A stretch of DNA of 64,000 nt from Thalassospira lucentensis (GTDB taxonomy: Bacteria; Pseudomonadota; Alphaproteobacteria; Rhodospirillales; Thalassospiraceae): positions 1-64,000 of the forward strand of contig NZ_LPVY01000005.1 in NCBI RefSeq assembly GCF_001613805.1, read 5' to 3'. The notes under the pieces are model-generated. The model was not told where the DNA came from, made no database searches, and saw only the letters and a program-made list of their open reading frames with translations. Both the position numbers and the translations under genes were made by a program. Shown here in pieces: positions 44,300 to 55,909 of this stretch (its first letter is position 1; the number at the start of each line of letters is the position of its first letter).

Positions 44300-44815
44300 T
44301 TAGCCAATTCGAAACCGGATATCGCCCGGACGGGCTTTGAAGCAATATTCAGACGAAGCGCTAAGATCATCAAGAGTGCGGGTTTCGCCGGTTCGGGCGA
44401 ACCCGCATTTTTCATAAAAGCGATGCCCGGCTTCGAACCGTGTGTCGGTCCAAAGGACAAGATCGGTGCAATCGGGATGGGTTTGCTCCAGCCAATCAAG
44501 GGCGGTTTTCAACATGCGCTGGGCAATGCCCTTCCCACGGGTGGCACGATCCAGATAGACCTTGTGCAATTCGGCCTGTTTTTGTGCCGGATCGAATTTG
44601 ATGCCAAGACATCCCAGGACACGTCCATGCCCTTCGACCACCCAGATGCAGCCGTGATCAGCGCTAAAATCATCAGCGATGGCATCAAGTTCGGGAAACT
44701 CGCCCGCACGATCAAAGATGCAACCGGGATAATCAGCAAAGACCTCGGCAATCAGGGTTGCGATTTGATCACCATCCCGATTGGTGGCTTTGCGAATGTC
44801 GAATACCATTTCCAT
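44300..44815 (-). CDS. GNAT family N-acetyltransferase
   Basis: 171 residues from the ATG at 44815 (MEMVFDIRKATNRDG). The acetyl-CoA loop is YLDRATRGKGIAQRMLKTAL (R-x-x-G-x-G/A) and KCGFARTGETRTL is the final strand. A longer open frame running back into fmt is not real. It is 4 bases after the fmt stop codon, so probably cotranscribed. Substrate unknown. Confidence 0.85.
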   Translation of the reverse strand: MEMVFDIRKATNRDGDQIATLIAEVFADYPGCIFDRAGEFPELDAIADDFSADHGCIWVVEGHGRVLGCLGIKFDPAQKQAELHKVYLDRATRGKGIAQRMLKTALDWLEQTHPDCTDLVLWTDTRFEAGHRFYEKCGFARTGETRTLDDLSASSEYCFKARPGDIRFRIG

Positions 44816-44819
44816 AGAC

Positions 44820-45749
44820 CTAACCCTGTAAGACAACGCCCTTGGCAAGCTTGTCATAACCCCGCAGAACGGCATCGGTATCCATAACCGCCTTACCCGG
44901 CCGTTGAATGCGGGTCGGGCGCAGGGCGCCGGTACCGCATGCAATCGTAAGATGATCGTCAAGGATGGTGCCTGCCGGACCGGATTGATCGGTAACGACG
45001 GCAGCCTGCACCTTGATACGTTCTTTGCCGAATTCGAAATAGGCACCCGGCCATGGTGTGAAAGCACGAATTTTGCGTTCAAGTGCGGCGGCATCATCGG
45101 TGAAATCAAGCTTGGCCTCGGCCTTTTCAAGCTTGGCAGCATAGGTCACGCCGTCTTCGGGCTGCTTGGTTGCCCGTAATCCGCCGAGCGGAAGCTTTTC
45201 AAGCGCCTCGACAATCAGTTTGCCGCCGAGATCGGCAAGATCGTCATGCAGGGCATTGGCATAGGTTTCGGACGAGATCGGGATATCACCAACCAACAAC
45301 ATATCGCCTGTATCAAGTCCGACATCCATCTGCATGATGGTCACACCGGTTTTGTCATCACCGGCCAGAATGGCCCGCTGGATCGGGGCCGCACCGCGCC
45401 AGCGCGGCAAAAGAGATGCGTGAATGTTCAGACAACCATATTTCGGCGCATCGAGAATAGCCTTTGGCAGGATCAGGCCATAGGCCGCAACCACCGCAAC
45501 ATCAAGATCAAGGTCGGCAAAGGCCTTTTTCTCGTCATCGGATTTCAGGGAAACAGGTGTGCGGACCTCGATACCCTGTTCTTGCGCCCATGCATGAACC
45601 GGGGTCGGCGTTTCCTTTTGCCCGCGACCGGCAGGACGGGGCGGCTGGGAATAGACGCAGACAACATCATGACCGGCTGCGACCAGTTGCTTTAACGCCA
45701 CAAGGGCGAAATCCGGGGTTCCCATAAAGGCAATGCGCAGCTTGGTCAT
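44820..45749 (-). CDS. fmt: Methionyl-tRNA formyltransferase
   Basis: Formylates the amino group of Met on initiator tRNA, using 10-formyltetrahydrofolate. 309 residues; motif [21 protein letters not shown] (SLLP, folate site) and [15 protein letters not shown], with a C-terminal tRNA-binding domain ([10 protein letters not shown]). It follows def on the same strand, though a terminator hairpin lies between them. The GNAT gene follows immediately. Confidence 0.97.
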   Translation of the reverse strand: MTKLRIAFMGTPDFALVALKQLVAAGHDVVCVYSQPPRPAGRGQKETPTPVHAWAQEQGIEVRTPVSLKSDDEKKAFADLDLDVAVVAAYGLILPKAILDAPKYGCLNIHASLLPRWRGAAPIQRAILAGDDKTGVTIMQMDVGLDTGDMLLVGDIPISSETYANALHDDLADLGGKLIVEALEKLPLGGLRATKQPEDGVTYAAKLEKAEAKLDFTDDAAALERKIRAFTPWPGAYFEFGKERIKVQAAVVTDQSGPAGTILDDHLTIACGTGALRPTRIQRPGKAVMDTDAVLRGYDKLAKGVVLQG

Positions 45750-45860
45750 TGGTCACGTCCTATCGTCATCAATCAGGTGATTGGCGGCAATTTGGCGTTA
45801 TCTTGGCGAAATGACAAGCCAAGCCTTAAATGGCAGGCGCCCGCTTTGTCAGATTTCCAA

Positions 45861-45886
45861 AACAAAAGGGCCGGAAAATCCGGCCC
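45861..45886 (-). terminator. Terminator after def
   Basis: GGGCCGGA and TCCGGCCC pair around a 3-base loop and, on the - strand, are followed by TTTTGTTTT. It separates def from fmt, so fmt is likely to have its own promoter or to depend on readthrough. Confidence 0.8.
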
Positions 45887-45910
45887 CTGAATTCTGTGAT
45901 GCGTTTTTGA

Positions 45911-46429
45911 TCAGGCAGATTTTTTCGTCTTTTGCAGCTTCTGCACTTTTTTCAGGATCATGTTGCGCTTAAGCGCACTCAGATAATCGGTGAACAGGAT
46001 GCCATCAAGGTGATCAAGTTCATGCTGGATGCAGGTTGCGAGAAGGCCGTCGGCCTCGATTTCGTGTTCCTTACCGTTTTCATCCAGATAGCGCAGGCCG
46101 ACTTCGGCCGGGCGTTCGACATCGGCATATTGTTCCGGGATCGACAGGCAGCCTTCCTGATAAACCGATGTATCTTCGGACTCCCAGATGATTTCCGGAT
46201 TCACGAGTTTCAGCGGCTGGGGCTTTTCCTTGTCATCGGAAACGTCCATGACAACCACGCGTTTCATCACGCCGATCTGGGGCGCGGCAAGTCCGATACC
46301 CGGTGCCGCATACATGGTTTCAAGCATGTCATCGAGCAATTCACGGATTTCGTCATTCACCTCGGCCACCTCTTCGCATTCCTGCTTGAGGCGGGGATCG
46401 GGAACAATGAGAATGTCGCGCAGGGCCAT
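45911..46429 (-). CDS. def: Peptide deformylase
   Basis: Removes the formyl group from new proteins. 172 residues with the three metalloenzyme motifs: GIGLAAPQIGV, EGCLSIPEQYADVERP (Cys ligand) and QHELDHLDGILF (two His ligands, catalytic Glu). The Lys-rich tail KKVQKLQKTKKSA is common in alphaproteobacterial type I enzymes. Confidence 0.97.
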   Translation of the reverse strand: MALRDILIVPDPRLKQECEEVAEVNDEIRELLDDMLETMYAAPGIGLAAPQIGVMKRVVVMDVSDDKEKPQPLKLVNPEIIWESEDTSVYQEGCLSIPEQYADVERPAEVGLRYLDENGKEHEIEADGLLATCIQHELDHLDGILFTDYLSALKRNMILKKVQKLQKTKKSA

Positions 46430-46547
46430 GTGTCTTTTGTCCGGATTTGGAAATCTATGCGTTCATCGCATTATAGCGAAATCAGCGCTTCGAGATAAGG
46501 TTTCGTCGCACGTTAGTCAAGCAAACAGCCCTGTATTAACGCGCAAC

Positions 46548-48008
46548 TCACCCATGATCGGTACCGGTATGGGCCGTTTCGTCGTCATCATCACGGGTTT
46601 GGCCCGTCAATAAATCGGAAGGCGCCCCAAGCAATTCGGTCTTGGTAATTTCACGGACATGGGTTTCGGCATGAAGCGGTTCTTCGATGGCGCGATCATC
46701 GGCAACGATATGCTTTTCCTTAAGCTTCCGAGCCGAAACCAGTACCGTGCCTTCAAGCGTGCCAAGAGTCTTGTTGTAGTTTTTGACCGTGCTTTCAAGC
46801 GACTTGCCCATAGAGGCAAAGTTCTTGGCAAGGGTCCCCAGACGATCAAAAAGCTGCTGACCGATTTCGCTGATATCGCGGGCATTTTCGGCAAGAGCTT
46901 CCTGACGCCAGCCATAAGCCACGGCCTTCAGAAGCCCAAGCAGGGTCGTCGGCGTTGCCAGAATGACGCCATCGCGGAAGCTGTCTTCGATCAGACGGGG
47001 ATCGCGTTCGAGTGCTGCCGAGAAGAAGCTTTCACCGGGCAGGAACAGAACAACAAATTCCGGAGAATCGACTGATTTCCAATAGGATTTCTTCGAAAGG
47101 TCCGAAATCACCTTGCGCACATTGGTGACATAAGTGCCCATCAGGGCCTCGCGGCGGATATCGTCGTGCTTTTCCTCGATCGCCTCAAGATAGGCCGATG
47201 TCGGGGCCTTGGCATCGACGACGATGTTTTTGCCGCCCGGCAGATGAATGACCATGTCGGGCTTCTGCGCGCCTTCGTCGGTATTGAAATGCACCTGCTC
47301 TTCGAAATCGCAATGTTTGAGCATCCCGGCCAGTTCAACGATCCGGCGCAACTGCAATTCACCCCATTTACCTGATACCGACGAACTAGACCGCAGGGCG
47401 GAGCTAAGCGTCTGGGTTTCCTTGGACAGGCGGGTTTGCGATTCAACCAGCTGGCCGACCTGATTGCGCAATTCGCCGTAAGCTTCCTTGCGCGAGTTTT
47501 CCAGTTCGTTGACCTTGGTATCGAAAGCCTGCAATCGTTCCTGGATCGGTTTGACAAGCCCGTCAATTGCCTGCTGGCGTTTTTCCAGATCGCCTTTGGC
47601 CCCTTCCTGCATCCGCGAGAAATTCTCACGCGCCAGCTTCATGAACTCGTCATTGTTGACTTTAAGCGCGTCAGACGACAGCGCCTTGAAGCTATCAAGC
47701 AGTTTGGTGCGCGCATCATCAAGCATCGCGAGCTTTTCAGTGGTGGCTTCGCGTTCTTTTTCCAGTCTGGTTTCGGCGATGGCGCGTTTTTCGGCTTCTT
47801 CAGAAAGCCGGTTACGCGTCATTGCCAGTTCAGATACCAGTTCGCGACGGGCTTCATCAGCCTGATCAAGTTGCGCCGCCAGCAGGGCGGTTCGCGACTC
47901 TGCCTCGGCCATCGCGGCTTCTTTGGTGCGTTTGACCATCAGCACACTGAAAACCAGTGCAACGACAAATGCCGCAATTGCGCCCGCTGCAAGAGAGATC
48001 GGATCCAT
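46548..48008 (-). CDS. rmuC: DNA recombination protein RmuC
   Basis: 486 residues: an N-terminal membrane helix (about 3-24), a long coiled coil (about 30-200, rich in EAEKRAIAETRLEKEREA) and the RmuC nuclease-like domain (GKWGELQLRRIVELAGM, KNIVVDAKAPTSAYLEA, VVLFLPGESFFSAAL). The family limits DNA rearrangement at inverted repeats. The acidic His-rich tail (DDDDETAHTGTDHG) is an extension beyond the domain. Confidence 0.93.
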   Translation of the reverse strand: MDPISLAAGAIAAFVVALVFSVLMVKRTKEAAMAEAESRTALLAAQLDQADEARRELVSELAMTRNRLSEEAEKRAIAETRLEKEREATTEKLAMLDDARTKLLDSFKALSSDALKVNNDEFMKLARENFSRMQEGAKGDLEKRQQAIDGLVKPIQERLQAFDTKVNELENSRKEAYGELRNQVGQLVESQTRLSKETQTLSSALRSSSSVSGKWGELQLRRIVELAGMLKHCDFEEQVHFNTDEGAQKPDMVIHLPGGKNIVVDAKAPTSAYLEAIEEKHDDIRREALMGTYVTNVRKVISDLSKKSYWKSVDSPEFVVLFLPGESFFSAALERDPRLIEDSFRDGVILATPTTLLGLLKAVAYGWRQEALAENARDISEIGQQLFDRLGTLAKNFASMGKSLESTVKNYNKTLGTLEGTVLVSARKLKEKHIVADDRAIEEPLHAETHVREITKTELLGAPSDLLTGQTRDDDDETAHTGTDHG

Positions 48009-48554
48009 ATTCCCACCGTTTGGTTATAACCTGATTTCTTTGTATCTGTTTTGTTCCATTAAATCCAGAACGCAACCGCATTGATGTATCGGTGTGAAAC
48101 GTGGCAAATCGCCAGATCGTGACTGGCGGAATCACAATAATATCACTATGTTTCAATCACCTATTTCAGGGTGTGCACTTTTGTCGGCATCCAGACAGGA
48201 CGACCGGAACGGTTTGGCTGTGATCCCATAATCAAACCGCTCGCAAGACAGGGAAATCAGGATTGTATCGCGGTAATTGCGGTGCATTTTGCCCCCCGTC
48301 TTAAGTTGTATTCCCTGAAATCCATCAGCGCACTAGCATAGGGCGCAAGCGACAGGAACCGATTTACGCCATGCCGTCCGGCTGATCTTGCATCGCCCGT
48401 TCGGTTATCCTGCACCGGTTGTAATAACTGTTATTGCAACTGCAAAAATCGGCATCTGGCACGCACAAGAATATCGTACCGGCCCAAAGACCTTTCAGCG
48501 GGCAGGTGACCGGTACGAGCGTACAGACAACAGGAAACGAACAAGAGGCCACAT
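48009..48554 (+). other. Long regulatory region upstream of acs
   Basis: A 546-base divergent stretch without an ORF or tRNA. Near the gene, TTGCAACTGCAAAA (48434-48447) resembles the paired TTGCAA/TGCAAA boxes bound by short-chain-fatty-acid regulators of the RamB/PccR type; this is a weak resemblance. An 8-bp inverted repeat CGTACCGG/CCGGTACG (48475-48482 and 48510-48517) may fold in the 5' UTR. No clear -35/-10 pair is seen. Confidence 0.4.
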
Positions 48555-50501
<1,947 letters not shown>

Positions 50502-50540
50502 TCTGATCTGCCTAAATCGCAGAGATCAGAACTTCAGGAC

Positions 50541-50569
50541 AAAACCCGCCGCTATTCCGGCGGGTTTTT
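50541..50569 (+). terminator. Terminator of acs
   Basis: AAAACCCGCCG, a 6-base loop and CGGCGGGTTTTT form a 7-bp GC stem extended by A-T pairs with a T tail, 39 bases after the acs stop codon. Confidence 0.9.
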
Positions 50570-50757
50570 CCATTCCAGACTGGGTTTTGCACAAAATGCC
50601 CGGCAAAGATCACGCCCCCTGCGGTTGTGCCATATTTTAAATTGGTATAGGTACAGCCTTCTGCATTGCAATACTGACCGTTAGGGACGGCTTTCATGCC
50701 GCCAGATGACACTCCAGCCCCGGGGACAGACTGGGCTGTTTGATACGGAGAAGTTCT

Positions 50758-52248
50758 GTGAATACCGATTTCCTTCCGCGTTTGCGGGCCGAATGGCTTG
50801 GCAATATCCGTGGTGATGTGCTTTCGGGCCTTGTGGTGGCACTTGCACTGATCCCCGAAGCCATTGCGTTTTCCATCATCGCCGGGGTCGATCCCAAGGT
50901 CGGGCTTTATGCATCCTTCTCGATTGCAGTGATTACCGCGATCTTTGGTGGACGGCCGGGCATGATTTCGGCTGCCACCGCGGCAACCGCCGTGCTGATG
51001 GGATCGCTTGTGCGCGATCACGGACTTGATTACCTGCTGGCGGCAACCGTGCTTGCCGGGGTGATCCAGATGCTGGCCGGGGCGCTTCGGCTTGGAAACC
51101 TGATGCGGTTTGTCTCGAAATCGGTGATGACGGGCTTTGTCAACGCGCTCGCCATTCTGATTTTCATGGCGCAATTGCCGGAACTGACCGGTGTCAGTTA
51201 CATGACATATGTGATGGTCGCGGGCGGCCTTGCGATTATTTACCTGTTCCCGCGGATCACGAAAATTGTCCCCTCGCCATTGATCTGCATTATCGTTCTG
51301 ACGATCCTGTCCCTGTTTATCGATGGTGATCTGCGCACGGTCGGCGATATGGGCGCGCTGCCCGATGCCTTCCCGGCGATTTACCTGCCTGATGTGCCGC
51401 TGAACCTTGATACCTTCCTGATCATCCTGCCCTATTCGGCGGCGGTGGCGGCAGTCGGGCTTCTGGAAAGCCTGATGACGGCACAGATCGTCGACGAGCT
51501 GACTGATACCCCGTCCAACCGCATTCGCGAATGCTATGGTCAGGGGATTGCCAACTTCTTTACCGGTTTCATCGGTGGCATGGCCGGTTGTGCGATGATC
51601 GGCCAGTCGGTAATCAATGTGAAATCGGGCGGGCGGTGCCGCCTTTCGACCTTCCTTGCCGGTATTTTCCTTCTGATCCTGATTGTGGTTCTGGGCGATC
51701 TGGTGGCGATCATTCCGATGGCCGCCCTTGTCGCGATCATGATCATGGTATCAATCGGGACATTCAGCTGGTCCTCGATCAAGAACCTGCGCGAACATCC
51801 GCGCAGTTCATCCATCGTGATGCTGGCAACCGTCGTAACCGTGGTCGGCACGCACAACCTTGCAATTGGCGTTCTGATCGGTGTTTTGCTTTCCGGGATA
51901 TTCTTTGCATGGAAAATCGCGCAGATCTTCCGGGTTACCAGCACGCTCTCAGCCGATGGCACGCAGCGGACCTATGAAGTGCGCGGGCAGATTTTCTTTG
52001 CCTCGGTCGAGGATTTCACCAAGGCATTCGATTTCCGCGAGGCACTTGATAAAGTCACGATTGATGTCAGCCATGCCCATATCTGGGACATCTCAAGCGT
52101 TTCAGCTCTTGACATGGTCGTGCTGAAATTCCGCCGTGAAGGGGCCGAGGTCGAGTTGATCGGTCTCAATGAAGCCAGCGAGACAATTGTTGATAAGCTG
52201 GCGATCCATGACAAGCCCGGCGCACTTGAACGCCTGATGGGCCACTAA
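50758..52248 (+). CDS. SulP family anion transporter with STAS domain
   Basis: 496 residues from a GTG start with GGAG 7 bases upstream (TTG at 50740 is also open). About 10-12 membrane helices ([20 protein letters not shown] is the sulfate-transporter N-terminal motif) and a C-terminal STAS domain (about 400-496). SulP proteins move sulfate, bicarbonate or other anions; the substrate is not evident. A universal stress protein gene follows after 12 bases, a pairing seen in other bacteria. Confidence 0.92.
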   Translation: MNTDFLPRLRAEWLGNIRGDVLSGLVVALALIPEAIAFSIIAGVDPKVGLYASFSIAVITAIFGGRPGMISAATAATAVLMGSLVRDHGLDYLLAATVLAGVIQMLAGALRLGNLMRFVSKSVMTGFVNALAILIFMAQLPELTGVSYMTYVMVAGGLAIIYLFPRITKIVPSPLICIIVLTILSLFIDGDLRTVGDMGALPDAFPAIYLPDVPLNLDTFLIILPYSAAVAAVGLLESLMTAQIVDELTDTPSNRIRECYGQGIANFFTGFIGGMAGCAMIGQSVINVKSGGRCRLSTFLAGIFLLILIVVLGDLVAIIPMAALVAIMIMVSIGTFSWSSIKNLREHPRSSSIVMLATVVTVVGTHNLAIGVLIGVLLSGIFFAWKIAQIFRVTSTLSADGTQRTYEVRGQIFFASVEDFTKAFDFREALDKVTIDVSHAHIWDISSVSALDMVVLKFRREGAEVELIGLNEASETIVDKLAIHDKPGALERLMGH

Positions 52249-52260
52249 GGGGAACGTTCA

Positions 52261-53115
52261 ATGACACATCTGATCGCACTGATCGATGGATCGGGCTATT
52301 CGCAAAGTGTACGCGACCTGACCTGCTGGGTGGCGGAACGGACGGCAGCATCGGTTGAACTGATGCATGTCCTGGGCCGTCGGGGGGTAGGTTCTGAACC
52401 CGCCGACCTTAGTGGTAACCTCAAACTTGGCGCACGTAGCGCCCTTTTGCAGGAACTGGCCGACCTTGATGAACAGAAGGCCAAGCTGGAGCTAAAACGC
52501 GGTCGTTTGCTACTTGAAGAAGCCAAATCGGGCCTTGAAGAAGCCGGACTTTCATCGGTTTCGACCAAGCTTCGCCATGGCGATCTGATTGATGCGATTG
52601 GCGAATTTGAAGGCGATGCCGACCTGATCATCATTGGCAAGCGCGGCGAGGCCGCCGATTTTGCCAAACTGCATCTGGGATCAAATCTTGAACGGGTTGT
52701 CCGGTCTGCGACCAAACCGGTTCTGGTCGCATCGCGCACGTTCAAACCGATCAACAAGTTCCTGATTGCGTTTGACGGCGGCGAAAGTGCGATGAAGGCC
52801 GTACGCCACATTGCGAACGGCAAGCTTTTTACAGGGCTTCCATGCGTTTTGCTATGCGTTGGCAAACCAACTGACAGCCTTCAGGAAAAGCTTGATAATG
52901 CGGCGGCCCTTCTGCGCAAGGCGGGTTACGAGGTCGAGGCCGGTTTCGAAGCCGGTGACCCCGAAGACGTGATTAAAAACCGCATTGAAAGCGACAATAT
53001 CGATCTTCTGGTCATGGGCGCCTATGGCCATTCGCGCATCCGCAACCTGATCATTGGCAGCACGACGACCGAAATGGTCCGATCCTGTCAGGTGCCAGTA
53101 ATGATGTTCCGCTAA
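52261..53115 (+). CDS. Tandem universal stress protein
   Basis: 284 residues with two USP domains: about 1-155 and 160-284. The second keeps the ATP-type signature GAYGHSRIRNLIIGSTTTEMV (G2xG9GS/T); the first has GKRGEAADFAKLHLGSNLE. The first domain carries a charged coiled-coil insertion (QELADLDEQKAKLELKRGRL). Coupling with the SulP gene suggests a stress- or nucleotide-dependent input to transport, which is inference. Confidence 0.9.
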   Translation: MTHLIALIDGSGYSQSVRDLTCWVAERTAASVELMHVLGRRGVGSEPADLSGNLKLGARSALLQELADLDEQKAKLELKRGRLLLEEAKSGLEEAGLSSVSTKLRHGDLIDAIGEFEGDADLIIIGKRGEAADFAKLHLGSNLERVVRSATKPVLVASRTFKPINKFLIAFDGGESAMKAVRHIANGKLFTGLPCVLLCVGKPTDSLQEKLDNAAALLRKAGYEVEAGFEAGDPEDVIKNRIESDNIDLLVMGAYGHSRIRNLIIGSTTTEMVRSCQVPVMMFR

Positions 53116-53120
53116 AGACC

Positions 53121-53151
53121 AAAAGCCCGGCAGTTTCCCTGCCGGGCTTTT
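53121..53151. terminator. Bidirectional terminator
   Basis: AAAAGCCCGGCAG and CTGCCGGGCTTTT form a 13-bp perfect stem with a short loop, T-flanked on both strands, between the convergent USP and lipoprotein genes. Confidence 0.9.
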
Positions 53152-53176
53152 GGTATAGCAATATGGATACCGGAAC

Positions 53177-53773
53177 TTAGCGCAACAGGAAACGCCCGAA
53201 ATTGGCATTGATCTGACGTTCGAGTTCACGATCAAGGTCCATCAGGAGCGTTGCGGTTTCATCATAAACCGCCTTTTCACGTTCGGCGACGGACATCGAT
53301 TCCGCAAGGGTCCGGGTGCGAACCGCGGTTGCAGCAACTTCGCCCTTCTGGGTGCCATTCGGATCAAGAACCTCAAGCTTGGCCGAAACTTTCATTTCGA
53401 CCTTTTCGGACTGATCATCGGTAAAGACGCCCGAAAAACCCTTGGTGGTTTTAAGCGCGTTTGAGGTGATGGATGCCTCGGTCACGCTATAACGCAGAAT
53501 ATCACTGGTGCCTGCCGTCTGGATACGGTCATCGGGCCAGTTCATCGCCATCTTGCCAAGGCTGAACGGCAGATAGGCTTCAAGGTTGTTGTCACCCCCG
53601 GCCGGATAGGCCGCCACTTTTTCAATCGGCCCGGCTGCAAATACAATCGGGTCGAGATGGCGCCAGGTCACATCGGGATAGGTCTGCACCGGTGCGCTAG
53701 TACAGGCCGCCAGAAGGGCAACAACTGCACCCGCCAGGGCCACGCGCATTCCATTGATGGACAATGCCTTCAT
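53177..53773 (-). CDS. Lipoprotein of unknown function
   Basis: 198 residues from MKALSINGMRVAL with AGGAGA upstream. A lipobox LLAAC follows the hydrophobic stretch (about residues 10-24), so the protein is probably anchored to the outer or inner membrane. The mature part has beta-type character and a C-terminal helix (SVAEREKAVYDETATLLMDL, then LERQINANFGRFLLR). No family motif I recognise. It is a single-gene unit. Confidence 0.8.
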   Translation of the reverse strand: MKALSINGMRVALAGAVVALLAACTSAPVQTYPDVTWRHLDPIVFAAGPIEKVAAYPAGGDNNLEAYLPFSLGKMAMNWPDDRIQTAGTSDILRYSVTEASITSNALKTTKGFSGVFTDDQSEKVEMKVSAKLEVLDPNGTQKGEVAATAVRTRTLAESMSVAEREKAVYDETATLLMDLDRELERQINANFGRFLLR

Positions 53774-53794
53774 CAAGTCTTTCTCCTGCCTCAA

Positions 53795-53833
53795 ATAAAA
53801 ACGCCACCATACCTTTGTGTGGGCATGGTGACG
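53795..53833 (-). terminator. Terminator of hslO
   Basis: CGTCACCATGCC pairs with GGTATGGTGGCG on the - strand, followed by TTTTTATTT. It lies 57 bases after the hslO stop codon and just before the lipoprotein gene's ribosome site. Confidence 0.8.
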
Positions 53834-53889
53834 TTGCTTGATGATTAAGGCAAGGCTGTGACAATCAAAAACCGCGCCGATGCAGCAAG

Positions 53890-54843
53890 TTATGCGTCAT
53901 CGCCGGATTTAAGCGCACGCAGGTCGGCCTCGTTGAAGCCATATCGCGTGTTGCAGAACTGGCAGGAAACCGCGACTTCGCCGCTATCGGGTTCGCGCAT
54001 GTCCAGAAGTTCTTCAAGCGGATAGGACACAAGCGCACCTTCGATTTTCTGACGCGAACAACGGCATTTGAACTGTAACGCCGTCTGATCAAACACGCGC
54101 GGTTCTTCGTCGTGGAACAGACGCCAGATCAGGTCATGCGCCGAAAGCGAAATATCGACCAGTTCGTTTTCGGTCGCACTTGCCATCAGGATCTTGGAGC
54201 GGTTCCAGTCCTCTGTAATTTTTTCGGCTTCTTCCGGAGTTGCCGCATCGCCCGAAGCACTGGCCGGAAGACGCTGCAGGAACAGACCACCAACCCACCA
54301 GTCATTGGCCTGTTCGCCCTGATGGACTTCAAGCTTGAAGGAAGCTTCGATCTGCTCGGACTGACGGAAATAGGACTCGGCGCATTCCGCAAGCGTATTG
54401 CCTTCGAGCGACACAATACCCTGATAGCGTTCGTGATCGCCGCCCTGATCGACGGTGAAGGCGATGTGGCCATGCCCCATCAGCTTGTGCACCTGTCCGC
54501 GCAGGGCGTCTTCACCACCGTCTTCGGCCGCAATCATGGTGCTGAGGCGGTCTTCGTCAACACGCGCACAGGCGCGAATGTTGCCGTCGCTATCGACGTC
54601 GACAACCATCATGCCAATCGGACCGTCAGACGAGGTCTGAAGGGTAAACAGGCCTTCATATTTCAGCGCCGAGGACAGCAGAACAGCAAGCCCGATAATC
54701 TCGCCCAGCAGATGATTTGCAAGCGCAGGATAGCTGTGCTGACCAATGATGGTCTGCACGGTCGGGCCAAGCCGTGCGAAACGGCCACGAATATTGGAAT
54801 GATCCAGCGTGAAGGGCTGACAAAAATCGACAGCGATCTGCAT
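53890..54843 (-). CDS. hslO: Hsp33 redox-regulated chaperone
   Basis: 317 residues from MQIAVDFCQPFTL; an upstream start at 54915 would overlap the argF terminator region and adds non-family sequence, so I prefer 54843. Core: RGRFARLGPTV, GHGHIAFTVDQGGDHERYQGIV. The zinc/redox switch is visible as Cys-x-Cys (FKCRCSRQKIEGAL) and Cys-x-x-Cys (SCQFCNTRYGF). It protects proteins under oxidative stress; the switch releases zinc on oxidation. Its own promoter should lie after the argF terminator. Confidence 0.95.
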   Translation of the reverse strand: MQIAVDFCQPFTLDHSNIRGRFARLGPTVQTIIGQHSYPALANHLLGEIIGLAVLLSSALKYEGLFTLQTSSDGPIGMMVVDVDSDGNIRACARVDEDRLSTMIAAEDGGEDALRGQVHKLMGHGHIAFTVDQGGDHERYQGIVSLEGNTLAECAESYFRQSEQIEASFKLEVHQGEQANDWWVGGLFLQRLPASASGDAATPEEAEKITEDWNRSKILMASATENELVDISLSAHDLIWRLFHDEEPRVFDQTALQFKCRCSRQKIEGALVSYPLEELLDMREPDSGEVAVSCQFCNTRYGFNEADLRALKSGDDA

Positions 54844-54918
54844 TTTCGGGTTCCGCGTTTTTACGTGTTCCGGGGCGTATAACAACAGCAGAACCGCATT
54901 GTCCAGCCATGTCACGCC

Positions 54919-54950
54919 AAAACAAAGGGGCGAACATCACTGTCCGCCCC
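54919..54950 (-). terminator. Terminator of argF
   Basis: GGGGCGGACA and TGTTCGCCCC pair (one G-A/U mismatch) on the - strand with a 4-base loop, followed by TTTGTTTT, 31 bases after the argF stop codon. Confidence 0.8.
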
Positions 54951-54980
54951 GAAATTCTGATGCTTATTTAGTCTGCACCA

Positions 54981-55898
54981 TCAGGAAGGCAAGCCATTAA
55001 AGCAGTATAGCAGAACCCCTTTCTGCGCATGCAGACGGTTTTCAGCCTCGTCAAACACCACCGATTGCGGCCCGTCGATCACATCGTCGGTGACCTCTTC
55101 GTTACGATGGGCAGGCAGGCAATGCATGAAGATCGCATCCTTGTTTGCCTTTGCCATCGCGGCGGAATTGACCTGATAGGGGGCCAATGCTTCCATGCGG
55201 GCGTCGGCGTCCTCGTCCCCCATCGAAACCCAGCAATCGGTAACGATAACGTCGGCCCCGTCCAGTGCGCTGTCCATATCGGTCATGCGGACCTTGCCAC
55301 CCTCGGCATTGGCCGTTTCGATCAGACCCTGATTGGGGCGATAACCCGCCGGGCAGGCCATATCAAGCGAGAACCCGAATTTCGGCGATGCATGTATAAA
55401 GGATGCCGAAACGTTGTTCCCATCGCCGACCCAGGCGAATTTCAACCCATCAAGGCGTCCCTTGTGTTCCTTAACGGTCATAAGGTCGGCCATGATCTGG
55501 CAGGGATGGCTTTGATCGGTCAGGCCATTGATGACCGGAACGGTGGCATATTTCGCCAATTCCAGTAGTTTCGATTCGTCCGTCGTACGGATCATGATCG
55601 CATCGACAAAGCGCGACAGAACGCGTGCGGTATCGGCAATGGTTTCCCCACGGCCCAGCTGCGAACTTGCGGCATCAAGGATGACAACATCACCGCCTAG
55701 CTGGCGCATACCAACTTCGAATGACACGCGTGTACGGGTCGATGGTTTTTCAAAAATCAGGGCAAGTGTCTTGCCCGCAAGCGGCTTGTCACCAAACGGT
55801 GCCTTGCCTGCCTTTTCCACAGATCCAAGTTCAAGAATATCGTTCAGCGTTCCCGCCGACATTTTGTCGAGATCGAGAAAGTGCCTGATATCAGTCAT
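54981..55898 (-). CDS. argF: Ornithine carbamoyltransferase
   Basis: Makes citrulline from ornithine and carbamoyl phosphate in arginine synthesis. 305 residues; carbamoyl-phosphate motif [29 protein letters not shown], and ornithine-side [11 protein letters not shown]. It follows argD by 11 bases, giving an argD-argF operon. Confidence 0.97.
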   Translation of the reverse strand: MTDIRHFLDLDKMSAGTLNDILELGSVEKAGKAPFGDKPLAGKTLALIFEKPSTRTRVSFEVGMRQLGGDVVILDAASSQLGRGETIADTARVLSRFVDAIMIRTTDESKLLELAKYATVPVINGLTDQSHPCQIMADLMTVKEHKGRLDGLKFAWVGDGNNVSASFIHASPKFGFSLDMACPAGYRPNQGLIETANAEGGKVRMTDMDSALDGADVIVTDCWVSMGDEDADARMEALAPYQVNSAAMAKANKDAIFMHCLPAHRNEEVTDDVIDGPQSVVFDEAENRLHAQKGVLLYCFNGLPS

Positions 55899-55909
55899 TT
55901 CAGTCTTCC

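Noticed and set aside
44816-45142. N-terminal extension of the GNAT frame
   Set aside because: It overlaps fmt out of frame and has no domain; the GNAT fold starts at MEMVFDIRK.
48455-48475. Sigma-54 promoter before acs (TGGCACG)
   Set aside because: The -24 half is good but TTGC is missing at the right distance; the downstream bases are AGAAT.
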